DNA from: Campylorhamphus procurvoides | Taxonomy: Eukaryota > Chordata > Aves > Passeriformes > Dendrocolaptidae | DNA: 64,000 nucleotides | Reading direction: 5' to 3' | NCBI GenBank assembly: GCA_013396655.1 | Contig: WBMV01000852.1 | Span: 1,364,001 to 1,428,000, forward strand | Shown here: piece by piece, positions 25,301 to 37,920 of the stretch | How the letters are laid out: each line of letters begins with the position of its first letter | How positions within the stretch are numbered: the stretch's first letter is position 1 | Position numbers and translations under genes: made by a program | The notes under the pieces: model-generated | Seen by the model: only the letters and a program-made list of their open reading frames with translations | Told to the model about the DNA's origin: nothing | Database searches by the model: none

Positions 25301-28230
25301 AGTTACAAAAAACGCCTCTGCTTAAGGGGAAGAATTGCAAGTGTGCTGCTTTCAAGGAAAAAGAAAAGCCTTGGAAGAAAACTTTCTAGACTTTATTCCA
25401 GAAGAAAAAAGCTGAGGGGCAATATGAAGTAATTAACAGATAATTTTAAACCAAAGAACAGTTATGCAAAAATCATCTACAAAACGTTTTTGCAAGTAAT
25501 TCTAATGGGCTCTATTTATTTGCTTCTGCATATTCTTTTTTTCAAACCTAAACCAGGATTACTGAAATGTTTATGCATTTTATTTCTTACAGTGATACCT
25601 GAGTCATCTCAAACTCTTTCCCCCCCGAGATGTAACGAAAGTGCATCACAAGTGGCTTTGTCACAGTTTTCACACACTATCAAGTTCTGGTAGGCATATG
25701 ATTTCTGCTAATATTTAGCTATGAAGTTGCAACATAAAATTATTTCAGTATGAATCATACCTTAGCACTCCGTGTACACATCCCTGATGTTTCACATTTG
25801 CAACCTGTACTTACGACTCTTAAGCTGCCAAGCATATGGTTTTAGACAAGATTAGAGACAGATTTAGAGAGATGCAGGCTACATCAAGCTATGCTATCTT
25901 CCACTAGGATTGCTTAATGCCATAGATATTTAAGAAAAAATAAACAGCAAGTTTTAGCTAGAAAATACTGTGTCTCTGTTAGAGTACCTAGAGAGGCTCA
26001 CAACCCTCACCACCAATTCTGATGAGGTTGCTCATGTATCTACATCTGGTGACACACAAACTACTATTAAGCAGTATGTGGGGAAAATGGGAGTAGGGCA
26101 CAAGCCTTATCCCCAGAAAGAGGTCCAAACCCTTGGGAATTCCCAGCCTAGAGCTGGGAAATGTATACAGCCAGGGCAGTGAATAAAGGAGACTTGAGAT
26201 AAACCTTTGTAAACGTCACACCTGCAGACTGACCAGCACTGCCACGCAATGCACTTTCTAAATATTTCAGAAGACACCGCATGTATTAAAATACAAACCC
26301 AGATCCATGCAGCAAATAGGAGCCTCTCTTCTGACAGCCTCAGAGAGCACTTACAGCTTCTCCCACCTGGGTCACACATCTGCCTGCCAGATGCTCAGCA
26401 AGTGGTCTGACACTGTCTCCTCACCCTCTGCCTGGAGCAGGTCCCCCCAGTACAGCAGCAGCGGCTTTGGTTTAAATGCAGGTAAGTCCTGAAACAGCAC
26501 CTCCTGTAGGCGATGTATTGTCCCCACACAGCAAAGCTTGATTTTACCCCCAAAGATTTTGCTTGGTTTTCCTGGGGAGCCAAAGCACACCTGGCAGTAT
26601 TTCAGCTGTTTCCTTCCCTGTGTACAAATAGCACCAAAAATACTCAAAGTTAATGATCTTCTAGAGTGGCAGAACCAGTTTCAGCAGCATGAGCAGGAAG
26701 AAAAGGAGGGTGTTTACACTCCATTACACAAAAAGAGGTTCCTAAGAAAGACCTTTACAAATAACACCATATGGGGTTCAAGCAGGCCACGATGTTGAAC
26801 CTACCAAGAGTTTTAAACTGTTTAGACTTGAAAAGCAACATACTGACACACACTGCTCCTCTCAGTGGCTACAGTGACAGTACCATGGGCTAAATTTCCT
26901 TTCAGTGCTGCTCCTGCCCCCCAGTGCCCAACCAAGCACATCTGGATTTGACTACCCCGGGCAAAAGACAAAGTCAAACAACCATTGAACCACTTACAGG
27001 CTAAAAAACCAAGAATACTGTGTTGTTGAAGTTTCCAACAAATCATCAAAAACAACTTCAATGTTTATATACAACATGGAATTACAGTAACAAAAAAATT
27101 AACCATCATTAAATAAGCAGGCATTATCCAAAGCCCTCATCATGCCCTTGAAGAGGTGGCAGCGTGTACCACAGTCTGGGTGATCTGATTCAGCTCAGTT
27201 ATTTCTTTATACCCCTTGAGGCTTCTCAGCAGTGGCTCAGTAGTGTTTGAGAGAGAAGGGACACACAATTTCCAGAACACTACGCTTTGAATCTTCCTGG
27301 AATGAGGAACTGCATGGAAGTTTAGAAAATGAAAAATACTGAGTTAGCCTCATAGATCCATAATTGAATGCCTCACGATGGCACAAGTTGGGCAAGTCAG
27401 CCATAAATTTTTACACTTTAAGCTTTCAAGTGGCAGAACAGAGACTTGGGAGATATTTCTGGTTCCAGCCATCCATCAGGCAGTTACAATTTGCATTAGT
27501 TAGCATGTCTAATGCCAGGCAGGATTCAGTCCAGCAAGACAGTAAATTGATGCTACTCTAAAACTTTGAAGAGAGCACCAGAATCAACATTGCATCTTGG
27601 AAGTACCACACACTTTCCTTGCTAAATCCATCACTCCTCCTACCATGGACCACAATAAGCATCTGATAAGCTACCAGGGCTCACAAAGAGCACTCCCAGT
27701 GCACAAAATAAAACATTTCATTAACCTGCAACTGGAGATTTATGAAAATCAATGTCATAGTGTCACAGCAAAATGTTTTTTTCATTGCTCCTTTCCCTAA
27801 TCCTGTATCTTTAGATACCACAGTCCATTATTCCAAGTTTTTTGCTGTTTCCCACTGCCCAGCCTTTCAGGAGAGGCACACCGTAGTCTCAGCACTCTTC
27901 TCCAGTCAGGAGTTTTCCTCTGCCACGGACCTCCTTGCACGACCAATTAGAAAGCATTACTTTGTTTTAATGATATTAATGTCCAGGGCAACCATATTTC
28001 AATATTGATTTTCCCAACAACCCAAAATAACATTGTCCTATTAATAACACTGTCATAAGGCTAAATGCATCTTCTTTAGACTAACACGATTGCTACTGTC
28101 TATGGATGCATAGCCCAATTACAATAGAGAAAGGAAAAAATCATCTATTCCACCTAATTAATAAACAAAACAAAAAAAATCACTCAAACCACTTCTGCCT
28201 TCTTGTATGCAATTTTTGTTCTGTAGATAC
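19398..28230. other. Non-coding unique DNA
   Basis: No gene is supported over almost 9 kb. Frames reach 109 codons without domains. A T-rich run lies at 23892-23911 and a short CA run near 21587-21599. A TAAT-rich segment at about 21975-22080 is discussed as a possible enhancer-like element. No CR1 or LTR signature was seen, which makes this one of the two longest repeat-free blocks of the window. Confidence 0.65.
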
Positions 28231-28313
28231 ATTTCAGAGAATCGTTAGGTTTGGAAGGGACCTCTGGAGATCATTCAGTCCAACCCCCTTGCCAAGGCAC
28301 CTGCAGGGGGTTG
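28231..28313 (-). mobile_element. CR1 LINE, very short 3' fragment
   Basis: The plus strand shows the reverse complement of the CR1 3' end: a CAGAGAATCGTTAGG block, GTTTGGAAGGGACCTCTGGAG (about 28249-28269), ATCATTCAGTCCAACCCCC and then GCCAAGGCACC. Only about 83 bp remain, an extreme 5' truncation. This version of the tail (GGGACCTCTGGAGATCAT) differs from that of the copy at 7736, so it belongs to a different CR1 subfamily. Confidence 0.9.
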
Positions 28314-31300
28314 CTATAATCACTTACACACATACAGTCCAAGGAGCACAAGCACATCTAAAGAAGAAAGTCTGAAATTGAGTTATTCTATAATAGAGAA
28401 TTAGAAAATAACATGACCGGTCACTGTCGGCTTTTAGCACCCTGATGTCACCAGCTGATGACTTGCAATGACTTTCAAAATCTAAGTTAAATAAATCACT
28501 TCCTAATTACCAGAGGTATGAACAGGTGCCAACCCACAGGACTGATCACGTTTTACACAAGCACAGATTATGATGCTCCCCAAGAGCACTCCCTTGCCTG
28601 CTTTGAAATTTCCAGTCAACCTCATCCAAAAACCTATGGACCACCTGTGCCCCACTGCAGAAGATGCTTAATGCCATGTTCTCTTACGTTTAATGTTCTG
28701 CTAATCAGGCTTTTAAGAGTTATGTTCAGGCTGATTGCAGGTCATTAACTAACATGAATTGCATTCAAGCTAACAGAAGGTGAGTTATTGAACTCCAGTA
28801 TGATCAGTACTGCAGCTAGAACAGATCTGTCCTTCTGTAAGGACATGTCATAGTTCTGACCCTTTACACCATAAAATCTTCTAGATACTATCACCTCTTA
28901 GACAGCTATCTCTATGTATAGTAGTACATAAAAGGGCTAAAACCAGTACCATAAATCATCCAGAGTTTTATTAAATAATGCAATTTTACAAATGACCTCT
29001 TTTTAAACCTCTGAAACATGTTCCTCAATGATTTTTTTTCCCTTTCACTCTGAGGCAGACTCAATTACTACATCAAAGAGACAGCTAATGTGAAAATTAA
29101 TACAGAAAAAGTAATTTAAACAGAAAACTGGCAAAAAAAATGTTGTAGGTGGTAATGGATTACATTCCATGTTTCCTATGAAACGAGACAGGGAGATCTC
29201 AAATTAAAAAGAAATAAAATAAAGAAGAGTATATACATTGAGCGGTTTATGGGAGTAGTAATCAACCTTTTGGTCTAATGCTCTGCTGAAAACCAGGAAT
29301 GTTAGAAACTCAAGCATTAGCAGCACTAAAAGAAAAAGGTTTCCTGCACAGAGCTATAATCACTGACTTTGTTCTGCCAGAATCAGAAGCACAGTTTCCA
29401 TGAGCTCCCAGCAGCCCAGCTCCAAATCCCAGACGTTTGGAGAAAGAGCTCCAGAGAGCAGGAAGACCCAAGTACACCTGTACCATTCATCTTGCTCTGG
29501 ATCTGCACTCTAATAGTTTTGATAATTGATTTTTTGGGATTTTTAGTTTTGAATGACAGCATGGAAGTGGATTGACATTCATAATTGTTCAAAAATAATA
29601 TGACTGCATAGCTTCATAAATGCTAAAAAGTAAATGTATGGGAGATAAAACCTTTTATACTATGTCCAGTCTTTTATAGAAACCACTGTGAGGGGTCAGC
29701 AGAGCATAGAGCCTGCCATTCCCACTGCAATTACCATCACTGCCACAGTCCCATCAGCTTAAACACTCCAGGGTCCTAGTGAGAATCCTTTCTTTTGACA
29801 CACAACTTATGTCATTTATTGACCAACGCTGAACAAGTCAGAAATTTTAATGAAAACCTTGAGAAATTGGTATTACAGGCTCTGAAGTAAGAGAAAGGAA
29901 GAGGGCAAGGCAAACTGCACGCTCAACAAATGCATCTGGCATACTTAAACGTTTCATGATGCTTAACTTTCAAATTCACATAAATAATAAACTAAATAGA
30001 GCCAGAGATAACCTTTATATATTGTGATGCACATAACAGTAGTCAACTGCTGTGAAGAGGTTGTGTGCATTTTTATGTATCTAAAAACATGTATTAGTGT
30101 ATTTACCAATATGCATATATTGTATATTTATGTGAGGCAAATATACATATGTGTGTAATAAGCCTTTTTGAAAGTTTTGGGGTTCTCCTTCCTTTTTTAG
30201 ATTGTTCTTTGGTCATTAAAACAAAATCATTTACTTCTTCACAGCCCTTAAAATCTCAGCAGTTCTGAAAAAGCTAGGTCCCCTTTTAGAAAATGAATAG
30301 CAGTATTTTATTACATTAGACAGAAAGCCAATCATAAACAGTAACTGAATCTGATGGATCAATTGTGCAAACATTTTGGTTCAGGTTGGTCATTAATCAA
30401 AAGAATACAACTATTGTCATATTCATAGGATTCTAATACAAACAAAAATAAAATACAGGGTGTGCAAGGATCTTGATTAATTACCATTTTCACTGACAGT
30501 TGCTCCAATATAAATTTAATTCAATGCCTTTCAACATAGCCCTTCATCAGCATGATAGCTCTTTCATTTCTGTGTTTCTGATGCAATTCCTCAGTAAAAT
30601 GACTTTAATTTAAATGGTTCTCCTCCAAAGAACTGCAGAGCAGCAGAGTGCAGCACAGTCACTTCAATACCATCACCACAACATAATTAAAACCTCCTTG
30701 ATGGTGTAAACAGACTTAACCAGACGCTGTCAAATTAAACTAAATGGCCAAAGCTTATGGTCACTGCTTGAGGAACACTCAGTTCCACCCTTTGAGCCTT
30801 CTCAGAATTTGTTGGATTGACATATTTCTTTTCTTAAAAGTTTTTTCCTTTGCAGCCCAAGTTATTTTTGTAAGTTTTATGAAACTGTAGGAGGTAAAAA
30901 TCTCTATGATGAACAATACAAAAACTAGGAATGGCTAAGTAGTCTGCCATTTGTCTGAAATATTCTATTCATATAAAAGACTAAGAGGGTTTTGTGTGCA
31001 CGTGTTGTTTTGGGGGGTTGGTTGGGGGGCTTTTTTATTATCATCTAAAATTTAGACCCTCAGGAAGAAGTAGAGTCAATATTTTTCTTACAGTTTCACA
31101 ATGAATATTCAGCAGTGCTCTTAAGGAAACAAGTCATATCAAAAAACGCTTGTAACTCTTGAGGAGATTTAGAGAGATTTCTATCGTACTGATGGCTTTT
31201 GTACAATTTACTTTGATACAGGTCAGTTCTTTGAATTGCCTTTGACACAGGGCAATTTAAAACATTTAACTCATTCTGCAGAAAGCCCATCATTCAATAG

Positions 31301-32394
31301 CAGAGCACATTTTGTACATACCAATACATGTGCAGTACTCTACAGGTATGAATTTCACATTACCAGAAATCCCTTTTTTCTTTTTCACTTGCTTTATTTC
31401 AGCCACTTGGCTTCAGCAGGTACTGCTAATTACTTGGTAGTAAGTAATGAGGGGCACAAACCAAGTTCCATAACTAACCTGACACAATTCACTTTTCCTG
31501 TTAGAACTTGAGCTGACAGAAAAGCAGCTTCTGTGGGAAGGATGGTTATGGTGATAGTCATGGTTTTGATACCAAAAAGCAGCACAAGTACTCCCAAACA
31601 CAACCATTGTTCAGTCTAAATAGAAGCACTGTGTTAGTAACACCTCTAACAGTCCCACCCAGGTGAAATAAGACTTCACTTAAGCAAGACCGGGAGAGGA
31701 TTGCCAAACATTAAGGAAAGCAGAGCTAGAACTTCTGGCATGGATGACCACTGGGCATAGAAAAGATCCTGCCTGTAGATAGAGATCCATGAATTAGCAA
31801 AATAGAGAGGATTTTAGCAAGTCCAGAGAAAACCTTTCCAATATTCCAACTTTTATCATGAACTCTCACATTAGTTTCCTCAGACCTTGGACAACAACTT
31901 GTCGGCCTAATTTTTCCAGCCTGCTACATATAAGAAATTCTATTTTTAATATCCAATTATAGATGATGTGACAAAGAAACACATAAAACCATATGGATCT
32001 GGGTATTACGCAACCCTTCACAAACGCCACTCAAGGTATACTGGACATTAAGCAGGTGAATAGTTTCACTGACAACCACATGGATTACTGTGCTCAAAAT
32101 TAAGTACTGCCTAAGAACTTGTCTCATTGAAGCTGAATGCAAGTTAATATCATGACCAATAATCATCCACAGCCTCCTGTTCCCCTCCTGATATGAGACT
32201 GTCTTCAACAAATTAAATAAAATTGCTGCCATTTCATAGACATTTCAAATGCTTTAAACTGGATTAATGTCACTGGGGAGAAAATTCGCAAAGCAAGTAT
32301 TTCATGCAGACCTATGGATCAGTAACATTTAGTACAACACTTTAGAAGCCCGTTCCTCTAACTTAAAGTCTACCCCTGCACAAACAAGTAACTT
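28314..32394. other. Non-coding unique DNA
   Basis: No gene or repeat family is recognised. The stretch contains a G-rich run at 31011-31030. The AT content is high around 29950-30180, with many TATAT-like words. Confidence 0.65.
31011..31030 (+). other. G-rich run with quadruplex potential
   Basis: Two G6 blocks flank TT-GG-TT within 20 bases. This can form at least a two-quartet G-quadruplex on the plus strand. It stands out from the AT-rich surroundings. Confidence 0.6.
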
Positions 32395-32905
32395 CATAGC
32401 TGGCTGGTTTGTAAGGGTCCTTAAAGCTCCTCTAGTTCCAACACTGCCATGGGCAGGGGCACTTTTCACTAGACCAGGGTTCCATAAGGACCAGGGCTTG
32501 GGAATGTGATGCTGCTCCCCTCTGTCTATTGAGGGTGTCACCTGCTCGGTCTTCCCGGCTGGGTGGCCTGGAGCAGACTCCCACTAGAGCATCACCTGCC
32601 CCCACCATCCCTTTAATCCTGACACATAATTCTCAGCTGGCTCCTCATCCAGCCCCACACAGAGCTCCAAGCACTGCAACTGATCACTGGCAACAACACC
32701 TCCTCATCCCCCCTGCCTCCTCTTCCCAAAGAGCCTGTATCCTTCCATTCCAACACCCCAGTCACACGAGTAATCCCACCACATCTCCGTGATGCCAGTA
32801 AGACCACAGACCTGCAGGTGTGGGTATATCTCCACTTCCTCTGGTTTGCTTGCATTGCTGCATGCATTCACATGGAGACACTGAAGTTGGACCCCCAATG
32901 AATCT
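32395..32905 (-). mobile_element. Internally deleted CR1: endonuclease fragment joined to 3' end
   Basis: On the minus strand, a CR1 ORF2 endonuclease segment (32905 down to about 32510) is followed after about 25 bases by CR1 3'-end sequence (about 32490 down to 32395). The latter shows, on the plus strand, GTAAGGGTCCTTAAAGCTCC, CTAGTTCCAACACTGCCATG, GGCAGGGGCACTTTTCACTAGA and CCAGGGTTCC. In a full CR1 the reverse transcriptase (well over 1 kb) separates these parts, and it is absent here. Either one element suffered a large internal deletion, or it formed by a template jump during reverse transcription, or two CR1 insertions abut in the same orientation. The copy is dead. Confidence 0.88.
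32510..32905 (-). pseudogene. CR1 ORF2 endonuclease fragment (broken)
   Basis: Minus-strand translation shows pieces of the CR1 ORF2 apurinic-type endonuclease domain in the right order but in more than one frame. VQLQCLHVNAC comes first, then LTGITEMWWD and DWGVGMEGYRLF (all in the frame at about 32898-32704). Next comes DQLQCLELCVGLDEEPAEN in another frame (about 32685-32629). Last is a stretch reading close to GVCSRPPSREDRAGDTLNRQ (about 32580-32520). In the family, ITETWWD and VGVCYRPP belong to the endonuclease fold. Here they carry substitutions and at least one frameshift, and no start codon or reverse transcriptase follows. In active elements the enzyme nicks target DNA for target-primed reverse transcription; this copy cannot encode it. 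Confidence 0.88.
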
Positions 32906-34819
32906 AACCTCTACATAGCTCAGAAGTCTGCCTGAAGCTGACACCTTTTGGTATCAGTCACTACTTAATGCATACTCTATTTTTTCCAACTTTTTCTTTT
33001 TGTAATGTAAAAAAGTACAGGAGATTTTCACCTTATTCCTGGGTAAATAAGTTATTGTTTCTAACCAATTTGCAAAAGTAATTCTGAATGCAACCAAAAG
33101 CATCAAGAATCCTTCATTTATCTGAGGAGTTGAACTGCCTGATAAGAGAGAAGCTTGATGAAACAACCAACACAGATAACAGCAATGTTATTTTGGTCAG
33201 TGGCATAAGGAAACCGTCAAGTGAATTAATCAGCCCAATGTATTTATTGTAAGTGAGAACCATGTTGCATTCTTGTTTCCACACAGATGCATTTGTATTC
33301 ATTCATTTATTTCTTGGAGCAAGTTGGAGGCTAAAATTCCAGGTCAGGAAGAGGCCAGGACACTTTGACCAACAGGAGGACCATGAGACCTGTCTCTGGG
33401 TCATATACAGCCAGGGTGTATATGACAGCTTGCAAGTACCTGCACATAAGCCCAAAAATCATTTTGCAGAGCTCAGGTTAAGTTGATCAGTACATGCTAA
33501 ATATTCAGACTGCAAGGAACATGTGATATGAGCAGCACCATAGAATGTGATGACAGAAATCTCTATCCTTGTGATTTCAATCATGCTGCTAGTAAGTACA
33601 CACAGAAGTACTAATCTTGGGGCCTAATGACCAAGCCCTGATTATCCAAACTCAGCTGTTTTCTATTTTCAAACACTGAATAATTCCACTTGTTCCATTC
33701 AGCAGGGCAGACACACACTTCTCCAGTCAAAGCTGATGTGGGATGTTTCCATCCATGAGGATCTTTCAGAGGTCACCTCTCTGCTCAGCTCCACATTTTC
33801 TCAGGAGTGACAAATACAGAACTGTATTATTGGTAACCATTCTAGTCTAGTGACAGCCACCTAAGCACAGTATATTCAGGGACAAAAAGCAGCTGCACAA
33901 ACACTGATCTGTTACAGGAAGGGCAAAATGATTTGTTCCCGTAACAGAACTGGGCTCCATCCGACTTCCCAGCACCTTCAAGTAATGCAGAGCACATTTT
34001 TTTCCTCCCAGTAAGAATGATTGATGTATAATGTGGCAGGAACTGTTTTCTAGTGTTTGAACTGCATTTTGTGTCTTACCTCACACAACACTTTGTCTGG
34101 AAGAGATGGATAACTATTTGACATGGCATCATTCCCAATGCTCCCCACAGTATAAAAGTTTTTAAAAGATTAAATGCTTTGTTTTCCTGTGTAATAATTA
34201 ATGACATCGGGGTTTTTTTCTTGCTTCTGTATTCATTGTAATTACAAAACAAATTACGTAATTTCACACAGATAGAAATCCTCTGACGTTATTTTGCTGG
34301 TTCTGCCAGCTAGGATTTGAATAAGAACAAGATCACAGCTAATGAAGTCAGCACTAAAACCCTCATATAATCTTTCTGAGTACCCAAGAACCTCCATATG
34401 GAGTAAAAATAAATCATTTTTATGATTGCTTTCTGACACAGTTAGGAAGACTATAAAAGCTGACAGAGACAAGAAAACCCCAAGAGAATTATGAAAATAT
34501 GTCAAATGTATGATGTGACACTAAGACAGGAAGAAGCCAGTAAGAGATGAAAGCAGTGTGAAAACATACCTTTGAGTTTATTAGTGACAAAGTTGGTACA
34601 GTGTATTCAAACCTAGCTACAAAACTAACTTGTATGGAAATAAAGATTTAAAATTCGCTGTGCCTGCAATCTGTCACAGGCTAAACTTAAACCCAAAGAT
34701 TTATAGCATTTTTTGTCAGTCCATTAGTAGCAAAGAATAAAAATATCTGTCTGATAAAAAAAGCATTCTTTTTAAGGACATTATTGTGGTTCAGTATAAT
34801 GCATTTCCATGCTTTCAAA
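32906..34819. other. Non-coding unique DNA
   Basis: No gene is recognised. Two small inverted repeats are visible: 9-bp arms at 33400-33408 and 33418-33426, and 8-bp arms around TCTGTTAC/GTAACAGA near 33910-33955. Neither has gene context. Confidence 0.65.
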
Positions 34820-34958
34820 CACAGAATCACAGAAGGATTTGGTTTGGAAGGGACCTTAGGGATGATCCAGTTCTAACCACAGGCAGGGACACCTTCTACA
34901 CCAGGTTGCTCAAAGCCCCGTCCAACCTGGCCTTGCCCCATCCAACCACCTTCAACCT
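34820..34958 (-). mobile_element. CR1 LINE 3' fragment
   Basis: The plus strand carries the reverse complement of the CR1 tail: ACAGAATCACAGAAGGATTT (34820-34839), TTTGGAAGGGACCTTAGG (34843-34860), GGCAGGGACACCTTCTACAC (about 34882-34901), CAGGTTGCTCAAAGCCCC (about 34902-34919) and CAACCTGGCCTTGCCCC. About 140 bp remain, 5'-truncated and moderately diverged. Confidence 0.93.
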
Positions 34959-37680
34959 ATAGAAGGAAATGAGCCCATTCAGTTCAACACTGCATTTCAT
35001 CTTGCAATGGAATCCTTAGAGTGATCCACACCCCCCATCCCCCCACATCCCCAGGTGACACCTGTTACCAACACACAGCCACTGACAAAACACTGCTGCT
35101 CCAAGCACTTGGCTTTAACATTAGTTAACTACTTCACCATCTTACTGTGAGATTGACAAATAAAAGATTCCTATGAATTGTCACTGTCCCTAGTCTGTTC
35201 CACACTCAATGATCTGCATGAGAACCTGGCTCCAATACTATCAAACACCTTATTTTAAAGATTGAACTCTTCATAAGACAAGATGTGTTACATATGGTAT
35301 CCCTAAACTTTTGACAAGTGATTCCACTTTTTTCTTCTTTGCACTAATTCTGTTCCTCCTCATTTGAAAGCAGACATGTACAATGAAGTGTTTTTACCAG
35401 ATTATGCTGATCAAAAAGAAGTTTCCCTTCCTCCTGCAAATTCCCTTTCATTTAGAAAGGAGCTAACTTAGAACTCATTTGGCTGCATAATATCCAAAGA
35501 TCTCCAAGAAGCATACTGTGGTTTTGAACCACATTCCAGAAGCAAGAGAAAACCTTGCACAAAGGACTCGAAGTGAACTTGAGTTTCCAGAATAGACTGC
35601 ACAATGCTCAGTTCATCTGCTGGAGGACCTAAGGGAGCAAAGCTGGGGGTTTCCCCAGTCCTAACTTCCCTTTCCTCCTTCCCCACCCAAATACCTAATA
35701 CAAGTCTTGTAACCTCTGGATAGGGGCTTGACTCAGTGGGGAATGGGGCATCACCATTCCCATAGCCTGCAGATTGCCAGGGTGCAAGAAATGAAGACTC
35801 CTGTCTCCCTCCACCTCAAAAGGTATTAGAAAGAGCTATAAAATTAGTAGTTAATATTAGATTATCATGCTGCTTTTACATACTACCATTGATTTGTTAG
35901 TCATCTGAGGACTACATTAGGAATTTTTTTCATGAAATGGTTTTAGGCTTTACCTTGGAATTGACTGACTCTATAAAAAAGGAAGCATTAAAAAAAATTT
36001 AACAGCTGGATACAATATCTGCCTTTCCCAGGTCATTAGTACTTAAAAATGGTTGATTTATGAGACTACAAGGTTACAGAGAGACTGACAATTAAAAGAA
36101 TCACACTTTTTTTCTAGTTTCAATCTTGTCTGTTGAGCATTCCAGTTTAAAAATTGTCTTTTTTAAAAAATTATTTAAATGCAAGTTACGGCAAAAGGAA
36201 AGAGCCGCCAACTCTGCAATATTCCAGTAACTTTGTCACAATACCATGTCATTCTTCTTTGGACTCCAGTTCATAGTCATGAGATTTTGTACAGTATTTT
36301 CATATCTCAGAGTTGTGCTTGCAAAGTTTAACATATAGACTTGAAAGGTTAAAGAAACAAAGAGAAGCACAGAAAATTGTTTCTCATTTAATATATGCAT
36401 GACCTTCTTCTTAAATAACAGACCTTGAAGCAATCTCTGGACTTCTTTGGGCTACGGTACATAATGTCCAATATGTATATGAGGCAGGCAGCGCTGAGTT
36501 CCCTGCACTGGTTTGCTTGTTTTGATCACCAATGCCCTGATCATATAGTGACACCCAGCCTTCATTACCAAAAATCACAAACCAACTGGCAATTCAACAA
36601 TGGGTTTAGGAATACAAACTAATTTTAATTCATTAACAGACTTTTGATAGCCAGCATCTGTTTTCAGATGAGAATTATAATAAAAATCCATGAGTCTGCA
36701 TAAAAAGGTGATATGACCCTTGCTTTCAAAAATAAAAGTAATTCTATAAAGAATGAGAAATGGAGCCTGAAAAGCACAATTTAAGAATATAGCAAAAAAA
36801 ATCATTTGAAACAGTTCAAATATACACAATAGGTAAGCACTGGTTACAATTTATAATGAAGTACTTTTTAAACATCTCTGTTGTCAAGATGAGAATATTA
36901 TACTACTGTTGAAATTCAACTCTGCCAAAAGTAAGAAATTAAAGTCTTTCCATTTCACGATTTCACATCTAAGTTTAAAAACTTTTTTTTTTCTTTTCCC
37001 TAGTCCCAGCTTTAACTACACCCATGTAGGCTGGTACCTTTTACAGGTATTTCTATTATCAGGGCTTGTTAAGAAAATATTCTTTCACAAAGGATATTGG
37101 TATACAAGTATCTCAGCATGAACGTAAACCAAAGTTTACAAAATATGGCATCAGAAGTTACTTCTGCAGAGAGCAAAGGAGATCAAAAACCTATTTGCAC
37201 GCCCCCACTCATTCAAACAGATAAGTTTTAAAGTCAGTGAAAGAAGAAAGGCACGAAGTATGTAACAGATAATTGACTACAAATCAATGCTCAGAGGGAT
37301 GGAGAGGAGACAGGGATCCACATACAGCCCTCTTTGTTGACTCTGCATCTTCATGACTCATGTTCCAAGCTAAATGGCCGTAGGTGGAGGGAGTTTCCTC
37401 CCTCTCAGATTTCAGTGCAGAACTGGGACCCACATCTGTTCTGAATTATGGCTCTAACTTACACTTGATTTACCATCACCCAGAGCAAAGCCTTGGCTGT
37501 CTCAGGCAATAACATTGTTATCACACCAGTACTGCCAGAGCAGCACAGCCCTTTGGTAGCGTAGCGATGGAGTTGTAGTAACTCTCACGTCAACATAACA
37601 CAGCTCATGTCAGAAGCCACACTTATAAATAAATAAATCTGTTCTGGAATGGAAACATAACCTGACCCCAAACATGGGAC
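34959..37680. other. Non-coding unique DNA
   Basis: No gene or family repeat is recognised. A short (AAAT)n run at about 37626-37639 lies just before the 40-bp minisatellite. Confidence 0.65.
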
Positions 37681-37920
37681 ATCCAAGTTACACACCTGGG
37701 CTGCCACTAAACCCATCCACATCCAGGTTACACACCTGGGCTGCCACTAAACCCATCCACATCCAGGTTACACACCTGGGCTGCCACTAAACCCATCCAC
37801 ATCCAGGTTACACACCTGGGCTGCCACTAAACCCATCCACATCCAGGTTACACATCTGGGCTGCCACTAAACCCATCCACATCCAGGTTACACATCTGGG
37901 CTGCCACTAAACCCATCCAC
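37681..37920. repeat. 40-bp minisatellite, six exact-length copies
   Basis: Six head-to-tail units of exactly 40 bp start at 37681, 37721, 37761, 37801, 37841 and 37881. Copies 2-4 are identical. Copy 1 has A for G at unit position 6, and copies 5 and 6 share T for C at unit position 15. Each unit contains CCAGGT-TACAC-ACCTGG, a 6-bp stem with a 5-nt loop. All the variants fall within this stem. Near identity points to recent tandem amplification or homogenisation. The unit length is not a multiple of three and no frame runs through the array, so it does not code for a protein repeat. Confidence 0.98.

Noticed and set aside
33400..33426. A 9-bp-arm inverted repeat (GTCATATAC...GTATATGAC)
   Set aside because: It is short enough to arise by chance in 64 kb and has no context suggesting an operator or hairpin RNA.
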